Assembly: GCA_013398955.1 (NCBI GenBank)
Contig: VWPU01011590.1
Location: 248,001-312,000 of the forward strand
Length of the DNA stretch: 64,000 bases
Reading direction: 5' to 3'
DNA from: Callaeas wilsoni
Lineage: Eukaryota; Chordata; Aves; Passeriformes; Callaeidae
The notes beneath the pieces were generated by a model that had not been told where the DNA came from, ran no database searches, and saw nothing but the letters and a program-made list of their open reading frames with translations. The stretch's first letter is position 1, and each line of letters opens with the position of its first letter. Positions 41,301-53,300 of this stretch are shown here, in pieces. Both the position numbers and the translations under genes were made by a program.

Positions 41301-44300
41301 CAATATTACTACAATGTTGCTTTAATTCAGCTTCAATAATGATGTGTGTGTAATTATTCCTGTAGTAGGTTACTTCTAAAGCAGCAATACCCAACTTGCA
41401 GCAACTTACTTGGCTTTTAGTTGTGTCTAAGTTCTGTGATATCCTGACAGAGCTGTGGCATGCAGCCAGGGAAGAAAATGGTAATTTATAAAATCGATGG
41501 ATAATACCTGTATTTTCACTAGCAGACAATTACAGTGAGTGAGAATGCCATGTGGAAACAGAACACAAATGTCACTAGATGACAGCAGCAATGATATGAG
41601 CAGACTTTTTAAAATTGAGAGTAGATCCTGAATGTCAGCTGTTTAACGAAGTGCCAACTAATACTGCTCATACTGGAACATATATTAAGCTGTTTGATTA
41701 ATATATTAGCTCTCACTATAACAAGGCTGGCCCAGGCTCTTGCACATTCTGAATATTTAAATCATTTAACTGTGCATGATGACATGACAGGGGCCATTAA
41801 AACTTGAACACGTACCCTCTGGCAGACAAAAATGCAGCTCTTTATATTGCTGGGAATAATTCACTGAGAAAGGTGTCAGAATTAGACGTGCTTAAGCTCA
41901 AGTTAAAATGATAGCTAAAAAATTTCTCATTGCCAACATTATTACCATAGTATATTTCTGAAAGCAAACTCACTGAAGACTCAGTAACAATGGAGGACTG
42001 AAGAAACAGCACTGTCTAGAACAAGATTAACTCTATCCATGTCTGTAACAGAAGAGTTTGCTGGAAAGACTTTTTCAGTAAGATGTATAAACATGTCTTC
42101 CTCATCTTGCATTTTATTAGTTCTTGGACTCAGCAGGAAAAACTTTTTCCCTCTTCCTTTTTACTCACTAAAATGAAGTCCAGTATAATTTCCCCAGCCT
42201 TTTCTCTCTCAGCATTTGGGTACATGGTAGTATTTTAGGAACGTTCTCCCTTCACAGAAGGTCCTACCTTATTTTGGCGTAGGACAAAAAATAGTTCAGC
42301 TTGAAAATGTTCAAATGCCAAGAAGAAAAAAAAAACCCTAATCTTGCACATTCACAGCAAATTTTGTTCCACAGGGCACTGAAAAACTGAATTTACTTAA
42401 AAAACCCAAAACCCTGAGTAGTACCCAGCTGAAGCTAGCTATTAAGTACAGTGCAGATCATTGTCCTTGATTTCAAGCAGCTACTAGGGTTGGCAAGTCA
42501 TTCATGTTTACAGTGTAAATTGGGAGTAAATCCACCTAAGTCAGTGGGTTTCATCACTGTCAACTCATCTTAAAAGACAAGGGTCCTGGTATGGGTCTCT
42601 GCTTCCACTGACATCACAAGTAAATATCCCAAAGGCCTGACAACAAAAATATTTTTGCTTAAATTATCGCACTGTCCTCAGATGCTACTGCTGTTTTCAC
42701 TTATAAAGAAAGCTGAAAGAGGGCTGTTAAACATAACAACACAAAGCTTGAAATTAGATTGCTGGACTATTATAATAATAGTTTATAATTCCAAGTACAT
42801 GTATCACTAAATGCACTTTTTCTTCTAACCATTTCCCAGAGGATTTCTGAGTCACGTGTCAAACTACTTACCTGTACAAGACTTACAAAACCTGCCTTTC
42901 CTAGACCAGTGGTTCCTTCCCTCTGACTTGCTGAGGAGTATTTCCACCGAGCATCAAGAGTGCAATCACTGTGCAAATTAACTCCAAACATATGACTAAA
43001 ATTTAGATATAATCTCTGCTGTTGAGTATGTAAGACTATGAGGGAAGGTGTCTGAAGCAGGACATGGAAAACGCTTCAATTGCAATTTAAATAAATAAAG
43101 ATAATAAATAAAGATAATACATAAAGACACACAAGCTGCCCAGATAGCAATCTGGAAATTATGCTTTCGAACTTCTGCTGTTCTGAGGCGAGTTAAACAT
43201 CTCACACTTCAACTGCCTCAGAAAGGCTGAATAAAATTTTACTCATGCACTAAAAGATTGGACTGTCACAATGTGATGGATGGCTTTTCTATGCTCTCTG
43301 TAGGGCATTTCAATACCATAGACTCCAAGTGCTCTTGATTAAAAGGCAACATTCTCATTTAGGGTCCTGTCAGTGCCTGAGCTTCAAACCATTATCATTC
43401 ACCTGCACTGGTGGTTCCAGTGACAAAATACTTACCAAAATGTATAAAATACTAATTACTTTAGTCACTTTGATAGAGGTATAAAACACCCTAATGCAAA
43501 GCTCTATTACAATGTGTGAGGGTTAGAATTCAAAATTAAAAATACAACCAAAGGGAGAATAGGATTTTAATTACATTCCCCACCTCTTAAGCATTTCTGA
43601 AAAACCTGGAGGAAAAGACATAGCAATTTCATGACACAAGATCTCCTTTCATAATGGTACTGCTCACTTAAAAGAAAAAAAAAACCTCAAGTTTACTTTC
43701 TTCTCTTCAAAATTATTAAACAGTCAAACACAGAAAAAGATGAACAAGCCTCAGTAAAAAGCTTGGATTTATTCTCAAGAGATTTCACATGCCAAACATG
43801 TTTTCCCATTTAAAAACTTTTAAGTACTGTGATAGGCAAAGTTTTATAACTTACAGATATTTAAAGGAAAAAAAAAATTACTATTTCCTGTGGGGAAAAG
43901 CCTCAAATAAAATGTAATTGGGACGCAACTGTGAATAGCTTCACACTATCCCAGAAAAGCTTGGTTTAATTTGCATTTGCCACAAAGCTCCCTTCGGCTT
44001 AAATAATTGCAAGGGATCTCTCACTTTTAGATTTCATTTGGTGGATTGGGACTACTCCTTGTTTATAAAGTTTGACAGTTTTCTTTATTAAGAAAATTGT
44101 AACTTGGACAAATTCATAAGCATAAGCTGAATGGCATTGCCAAAGTGGCTCTAGAGCTAAAACTTTCAGTGTATTTAAAATCCAAAAGCACGTGTTGGGT
44201 CATACTTTCAGCAAGGATAAAAGTGAGCTCAGCTAACAGAATATTTTGATCCCTCTAGAGGAAAAAAAGTCTCCTAAATTGATGGGCTTTAAGACTGAAA

Positions 44301-47300
44301 ATGGATGGAAGCACACTTACAAAAAGACTACAGTAAATCACAATTGAATTTTTATAAAAAAAGTGCCAGTATGTTCCTTTCTCTATCAGAAAAAAATCAG
44401 TCAAGGACTTTGGCTAAACTGCATCTTAAAGTTTAAAATGCATCATTTGATACAGAACAGTTAAGGTCAAAGTACTTCTGGAGAAAAGAGTGGAAGATTA
44501 CAATATGCTCATGTGCCGTTAACATTGTAATGCTGCTCAGGGAGCATACCAGAATCCCTGCGCCGAATAACAGCCTTCAGCCAAGGTAGGAGAAGGATCC
44601 AAGTCCATTCATCTACACGTGACTGAATCAAGGACAAGGAAAGCAAAAAGTTATCGGCTCCTGTGACTGATGGGAGAATAATTTCATTCTGAAAAAAAAA
44701 CAAAAAAATACACAGTTTCCTGATCGTAGTTTATTCTGTAGAACATTATCCATTCTAACAGGAAATAACACTTGAGTAACAAAGAAAAACAAAACAACAT
44801 TTCTTCGAGGAAAAGCAGTTAATTAGTTTCAACTGAAAACAGGGTGTATCTTTCTTTCAGAGCTCCTACTCTATGTCTTTTGCTTAGGAAAAAACACACC
44901 TGAATTAGAAGAGTTAAATTTTACCTTCAAAATGTTACGGACTACTGGGTAAACCAATACAGAAAACAAAACTTTACTTTTGCATTTTCCCTATTTTTTG
45001 CACATTTTAGCACTTGATTCTGTCATTCTTGTCACTTTAAGTATATAAAAGTTCTAGTTTTATTTCATTTCTGCTAACCACACTACTTCTGCCATGGTGC
45101 ATTGCAGTCTAAAGTTACTTAGAAGAAGGTTTTTCCATTTGTGTACAGGTACTTAAGACTGCCATACTGAAATGCCATGTCAGAAACACAAAGGTTAGGT
45201 ACACTGATCTATGAAACACTGCACTTCTACAGGAACTGAGAATAACAACATTCTTTCTACAAACCTTCAAAAAGTTATCAAAGGCATAATGTATCAGAGA
45301 GCAGTAATTTTATCAGATGCTCCAAAGGTCTTTTAAAGTAGACAAGAAAAGAAACTACACCTTAGATTTTAAAATTCTTTAAACTAAATGTGTCATCTTT
45401 ATTGTTTGTCTCATATTACAGGACAAAAAAAAACCTGGCTGCACATGCCCTGAATACTGCATTCACTTTCCTTTATCTATTAAGTTCAATACCAACCATT
45501 CCAGCTTTGAATAGCACACCAGTCTCCTGTACTCAGCAAAACTGTAGGTGCATTATCCTATGGACACCTACATTTAACTGGATAATGAAAAAAAACCCCT
45601 GACAACTGAACCAAAATAAACATATGGCAAATTCTAATTTAGATGAAAATAAGGTAATATAAGTATCTCTTGTAGGCTATTTTGAGGCAGCTCAGGAGGG
45701 AAAGTGAAGAGAAAGTTGTATGGTAGAGCTAATTTGAAGGCAAATTTCTGAAATATTTCTGCAGAAACATTTGTACAAGTAGGTGGTTGTTTACTCAGCT
45801 ATGCAAGTTCTGTGGCACTTCACCCTGATACCATATATTGAAGTTGAGGAACTGCAGCAGATCTGAAAAGCGCCAGACAGTTCAGCCTTTTCAAATACAC
45901 TTCTATCCCGACTGCTTTTTTTTTGCTTGAAATAGAACAGAACTATATAAAGACTTGACTTTTCCACTACTTTAGAATTACTGAAGTTTTGGTATCACAT
46001 CCACAATTGTAGGTGAGAGGGAAACATAGTATTTAATATTTTGTTGTGGGTTTAACAGGATCCTATTTTAAGACATTTCCCACAATGAATTATTCAGCAA
46101 ATAAAAAAATAACTTTTGGACAGATAAAAAAGGACAAGGATAAAAAGGGCAAGTCTACAGCTGTAAAAAAAGGCAATTCCGGCTGCAACAAATAGGTTTA
46201 ACAAAAACTCAGGTGAAAATGGAATTTCTGACTTGAGAAAATGCAAGGTCATTAATCTGAGACTCAAACTAGCACTTCTAGTTCTAGACTATGTAAATAA
46301 AGATAATCAACTTAAAGAATAAGGCCTTTCCAGATTACTACTTTGGTTTGAGGAGCCTGAACACACTGTGCGTATATCAAGGAAAAATCGCCTTCTTCTA
46401 TTCCAGTTTGTTGACTTTAACAGGTAATTTTGCTGTCAGAACATTGTCCTGTCATTTCAAGGGAAGAGCAGTTCTACTAAAACATAACCATTGATACAGT
46501 GTAGGGAGAATTAATACCGTCTAAACGCAGTCATTGACTTTTGTGGTAATTTTCATGTCTGAACCTGCCTATGACGGGAGCGTAGGACTGTTTGTTTAGG
46601 GAGAGGACACACCCATCTTAGTCACATAATCAGACATCTGGAAGCTGACACAGTAACACTGAATCACTGAGGCTGGAATGGGTCTCAGGAGGTCACCGAC
46701 TCACCTCCTGCTCAAAGCAGGGTCAAAACTGACCTTGGACTAGATTCTTGGGGCTTTGCCCCAGCAGGCCCCAAGTACTTACCAGGGCAGAGATTGCACA
46801 ACTCTCAGTGCAGCTCTCCGTCTCCCTGGCTAGAAATCAGTATCTTATAAAATAGAAAGTACTGGTTTTATTAACAAAAAGCTCTTTTGGTCATAAGCAG
46901 TCATATAACTCACATTAATTACTGCCCTAATTTCTGCATGTTCCAATTCAGCAGTATTTTACTGTAGTTCTGATGGTTTCAGGGCATAAATGTAACAAAG
47001 TTTTTAGACAGAGGAGTCATCTTTTATTAAATGTACCTGTTTATCTGGAAAATTAAGACAAGCTTCTGGATGGACTGCATACCAATACACCACAGACTCA
47101 ATAGAAAGACTTTTTATGGCACATAACTTTCACACAGTTTCCTAGAGGGTTTTAACTCCCTCCTCCTTCATCCTAAATGATGAGTGTTTTCACAATACTT
47201 TCTTCCTTGCTTGATGAACATCCCCTATACTCCTGATATGCCAATAGCCTTTTCTTCAAATATGGTCTACTTGACTCATATCTAACCAAACTCTAAGCAG

Positions 47301-50300
47301 TAGTTCTGTATTTAGATTGGGAAGTTGCTGTTTCACTTTCAAATATGAAAAAATACTTAAATGCTTGAAACTTGATTTGAGTTTTCCAGCTGTACCACTT
47401 AAGTGACACCAGCCATACCCGTAAACCTTGTCTAATTTATGCAGAAACTATCATAGGTGTATCAGCCTTTCCTGCCTTTCTTCTTGTTCTTTCATTAACA
47501 CAGAAAAGTAAAAATCTGAGAAAGTAATAAATAAGGCTATCATGATAAGCACACTGCATCCTTATGAACACTGGGGTAAGTACAGCTACAAGCATGTTAA
47601 CACTCCTAGGGCAGAACAACTCAAAAAAATAAGTTGCTTAAAACTGTGTAGAAGGTTTCTGGGCCTGTGGAAGTTTAAAAATGAGCTATCTTTTTTAATT
47701 ACATCAGATTTTACATAGTACATCTATTAGTCAGGTTCTACACAGAAGCATGGAATTCTGTGTGTTTCTTGAAAATTAAGGACATATGATACACAACAAA
47801 TCATATTTCTCTGTTCAATAAATGATAAAAAGGCAAATGTGATACTAAGAGTCTCTTTTCATGTGGTAAATCCCAGCAATGGCCTACAATGCTTTATAGA
47901 AGGAATTTTCTCTTTTAATTCTCAAAAACGCTCCTTATCCACAGCAGGGTCTTTTAATTGGCAAGGACAGTTTTTCTTTCTGAATCAGCCAGTACTTACA
48001 TCCTGGGACAGGACAATTACAAGACATGTAGCCACAGATATTCACCCCTCCCAAAATGATGGACTCCATTACAGCACAAGTATGTATTACTCACAAAAGA
48101 GTTTCTATCCATTTCAAATTTGTTTCTTGAATTAATAGTATTGCATTTTTTACTACAACATAACCACATTATTAGATGGCATGACTATTTCACTTTTTGT
48201 CTAGAATTTAGAAAGGAAATTATTTCTGATCCCTGTTTGCGCAACTCTGTATTTTGTACTAAAATTATCATAAGACAAAACATGTAACAGAAATAAATAC
48301 TTAAAATACATAACCAGACCATTCTGATAACCATGTTAATTACCAAACTATGGATTTGTTCTCTTTGGAATAGAGAGAAAACCTCCATTCCTGGCTGTAG
48401 AGGAGAACACTTTTCCACACTCCCCACACCACACTAGACCTGCGCTTAGCCCAGCGGTCAGGGTGTGCTTGGGATAAAGAAGGTTTCAATCTCCTCAGGC
48501 AGTGGCAGGAACAGGTAACTTCAACTGGAGGACAGATTAAGCAGTTGTAAGGACAGATGATACAAAAAGCAAGGATCAGTGCATAAGTATGCTTCTACTT
48601 TTGAAAGAAAGGACTTAATATCTGCTTTCAAAAAGGCAGATGGTCTGGTTCTGAATCCCAAGTAGAACGAGTTGTCTAAATCTTTGGGGAAAAGTATGAT
48701 TAGGACTAGTACATATTTCTTGATAGCTTATTTTGGTGGCATAGTTAGCAGAATCAGCTAAGGGACTTAAGAGGCTGACAGACAAGCAATATGACAGCTG
48801 AAGCTGTTACTTTCCAGGCCTTCCTACAGGCAGGGACACTGGATCGAGCATTTCATTTAGTCTGTTACAGTCAGCTACTGAAATCTGGAATTAAGAGTAT
48901 GTAAGCTCATGAAATAGGTTGCTTGTAGTGGGAAAATGGTTTTCCTTGCTACTTGGTCGTGCCTCTTCCTTTGCCATATCCCACAGCTGTTAGACTTCCC
49001 TGTGAACCAGACCAGTTCAGTGCAGCAGGAGACAATGCAGCTTCCAGGAGGGGGGGAATGTTTGGCAAGTCCTGACTGCTGACCTCTCTCAGTGGGAACA
49101 GGTCTGGGGACAGCCAAAGCTGGCATGATGCAGGCAGCAGGAACATGCAGCTGAGACTTGTGGAGGCAGGTAAGAGGGAAGAAGATAGGAGGAGACTGAG
49201 ACTCCGATAATGAGAAACTAATAAATTTGCCTAATTGAGCCTCTTAAAGTTGCAGGTGTGCTTTGCAGTGAGGCAAGACATGCTGTTCATGGATATGAAT
49301 TCTTGTGTCAGGGCCAGGCATACTTCACAACATGGAGTGTCACAGCTTTTATGGCTTTCTGCAGGTTTAAATAAACAGCCAATCTCTCCACTCTGTTTCT
49401 TGGAATTTTTGAAAAATGTGTTCACAACTCTCCCTGGTAATAAATTAATAGTTCTATTAGCCTTTCTAATCCAAAATGAACACATTGATATAAACGGATA
49501 TAATATATAATTGATATAACTACCAATGCCTTGCTACAGCAAGAATTGAAGTTACTACCAAACACAATTATTGCACTTCAGAAAAATGTGAAAAACAGTC
49601 TGTAATCTCTTCAAATCTGCAATATCTAGACAGTCAAGGTATTGCCATTTTTCTTTAGTTAATCTGAATCTTTTACAGCACTAACTGGATTCTGAGATCA
49701 CTTTTTAGTGATACTACCTCTCAGAAAAAATATCATGCTTAAGTACATGAATGAGGTGTTTTAGATTGCTCTTTCTCCTTCAAAAAAATAACCCATCCTA
49801 TTTTATCTCCTTATGATAGAAGCTGTGAACCATCTTTACTAAGCCTCCTAAATTTCCTGCACATTTGTTATGAATCATGAAACTAGGTGTGATCATAGTA
49901 AGACTCCATTTTCTGTTAGCTAAAGTAGAGATTAAAATCGTCTGCTAGGACAAGTGGAGAAGGGTGAAAAACCCAAGACACCAGCATACTGATGCCCATA
50001 GTAAAAGCCAACACATATGCTTTTGCCTTTCTACAACATAACACATCTGTGTTTACTCTAAATCTAAAATCTATTCACATTTGGTTGGGGGAGGTAGGTA
50101 ATTCTCTGAGATTGGCACAGGCTGGTTTAGAAATTCACATACTTTTATGATTATAGATCATGTGAAGCCTTCAAATTGTGATAAATGTCAAGCAAAGTTA
50201 ATTCTTAGCTCTGTTTTGACAGTTTCCATTTTAACCTAGATTGCTCTATAAAAGCAATTCCCTTTTTAAAATAAAGCTAAGCTTAAAACACACATAAATT

Positions 50301-53300
50301 TTGCCAGATTTCTGTAGAAAATCTGCTTTTTGTCTTTTAATTACCATTTTTCCCCATTGGGGACTGGAGGGATTCTGGTTCTTTAACAGATTTAACTTCA
50401 AATGTACAAGTGACAAAAACTGGTGCTTTGGGATAATCCCGGTTCTCCTTAGTGGACTGCCTGAAAATAAGATGTATTTTGGGAAAAGTACTCCAGCTAT
50501 TCACTATCAGCTTTATTGCAGAAAGTATCTTTGTGGTGCAGAGTCTGAAAGGATTAGATGTAAGCAGTGACCCTCTGAGAGCTTCATTCAGAGAACTGCA
50601 GGTCTGGGGGGTTTTCAGTGCTCTGTGGTCTGGTGACATGCACTGTGATGCCAGAGTATGTAAATATGTGTGGGATAGCTCTGCCAATTGAAACGCTACC
50701 TGCTAAAACTCTTGTTAAGACACGGCAATTTGTTTTGAACTAGCTGCTAGTTTTGTAAGAGCCAAAACTCTTGGGTAGGGTTTGGTATAATTGTGCAAGT
50801 GGTTGAACTCGAAGAGCTCACCTTGACAGTTTTTATCAGTAACTAGCAATCACCTGCAATGTATCATGGTGTCCATGTTTTATCCAATGGAAGTGTCATT
50901 TAAATCAATTTAATTAGGTTTGAATTAACATCTCGTGGGAACATATTGGATCTTTTAAAGATATCATTCCATGCAAGCAGTAGCTTCAGACTGGAACTGC
51001 TTCACTGGTTAAATTCATGTCTTTTCGGTTACTGTCATAATCTTACAGGATGAGAGAGGTTTTAAAACAAAAAGTGTATTCTAGAGCATAATGATATGAT
51101 AGCTTTTTAATAAACTGGAAAATAGATATGTACTTATATGTCCCTACTAGCATGCTGTGTCAGGCTCCTTCTGTCTTTCTGGGCAGGTGGATTGGTGAGA
51201 AACGCTACTTTTTTATTAAATTTCCAACTACAAAGAAAAATCATGCTTTTCTGTAGCAGAAAGTCTAATATGGAATAATAAAATAATTAGAGTAAGTTTG
51301 GTATCATACTGATTGCAGTAAACAAGGTCTGAAGTGCTAAGTAGGTAATTTTTAATTTTCTCTCAGAAAGTTGTTACACTGTGCCACACTAAAGGAGGTC
51401 CTCTAGGAGGTTGTCCCAGAACATGGTGAGAGCAGCAGCTCAGCTCAGTAGCTCTAGTGGTACTTGCTGATTCTGTAGTTAAACTCATCCACCCTAACCT
51501 CGATTTTCAGGAACTAACAGCCAGCTCAAATGGGCTCTTTAAAAAGAAGTTATTTTTAAATTTATTTGATGGTTTCCTACTCAGAGTGCTAGGCTTGGTA
51601 AAAGAGCATAACAGGAGAATTGATTAAATTTACTGATGTTTAGGGCCAGATTCTGTGCTGTTTATGTACTAGGATAAGCTCCCTGCCTTTAGTGGGCAGC
51701 TTTTGAGTACATAACAGTAACCACATGAATATGTACATATTTAAGTCCACTTGTTGAACTTACGGCTGTCTATCAGAACTGTGAAATCTGATGATCTTCA
51801 GTTTATGATATAAAACTATCATAATATAGATACATGTAAAATAAAAATGGAGTTCTAATTGTATCAGAGTCACTCCATTTATTTTCGTGTTGTGCATTAG
51901 AGGAGTTTATCTAAAAGGATAGTAACTAAACCATTTTGATTTTATTTTCTAACATTGTTGTATAGTTTTTGCTTTTAAGCATAGAATGAGAAATACAGAA
52001 AGCATTAAGTAGACATACCAGTAGTACTGCTGCAATAATAATAATGATAGATAAAATCAATATAAATACTTCACCAGTTTAAGTCTGACGTTATTTCACA
52101 AATAATATAAGCAAATTTAGATTTACCATAATATTTAGCATATTTTCTCTCTTTTATTGTCCTATGACAAAATCAGAGACTTTTTTTCCAAATCATTCTC
52201 CTACCCTACTGCGATTTTTATTTTTAAAGATTGTTAGCTGTCACGGAAAAGCATTTTACTTCGTTACTTACATCTTGATCTAGAATATACTCCTTTAAAA
52301 GCTTCCTGTTGTGTTATAATTTATAAAAATAATGGTGTGAACATTAAGATAAAGCAACTGGTGGCATTTTAAGATCAGTATCAGAGATTCTATCCCAGGT
52401 TAAGTGATAGTAATTAATGAGACAGAAGACCTGGAAACAAGTCCGCACAAGAGCCAGGGATGGAGCTGAATCAGCAGCTACTGGGAACCACTGGGCAGGG
52501 ATATCTAAGAGAATGGTGCTGTGTAAATCACTACACAGCATTGGTTTTGACACATTAATGTTACCATTTAATCTACATCATAATCCTCAACATGGCTGCA
52601 GCAAAGACTGAGGTATTTTTCAGTGGCACAACAGCATGGGAGGAATAATTGTGTAATGCTGATGAAAGTGAAGTAATCAATTTCCAATCATGCTTTCCTG
52701 TAAACTCACTTTTAATATTACATTTGGTAAATACAGGCATTACATCCAAAAAGTATGTGTCTCCTTCTGTAGACATGACTGACAAGCCCTATGAGCCATG
52801 TGCTTCCAAAATAAACATGACTCAATACCTTTGGGTTGGTAATTCACACAAATCACACAGAATGTTCGGAGTTGGAAGAGACCAACATGGATCATCAATT
52901 CCAGCTCTCAAGTGAATGGCCCATATGTGGATTGAACCCACAACCTTGGTGTTATTAGCACAACCCTCTGAAAGAAAAGGATGAAGAATGTTTTTTGGTA
53001 ATGTTCCTAAAGTGTATCTTAGAGAAAGTAGCAATTCGCATGTTGAAGAAACAAAATCGAAGTGGAGTTTATAAAAATCTGTATGCTGTGTGATAATTGT
53101 GCCTTCCTGTAGGATATAGTTACTCAAACTAGCTGATTACATTGCTATGCTTAAGCAAACTTGTCATATAAAATAAAACCCAAATTTTTGAAATTTATAG
53201 TTTTACCAGACCAGCATGTCATTCAAGGTGAGCATTGTGACAGCACATGAGAGAAAAACTAAGTACGCGATTTGCAGAACTAACAAAAATCCCTTTTTGT

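Noticed and set aside
52920..52970. Functional tRNA-Ile gene
   Set aside because: The A box and acceptor 5' half are missing, and a CR1-like tail follows the 3' half, so this is a SINE and not a tRNA gene.
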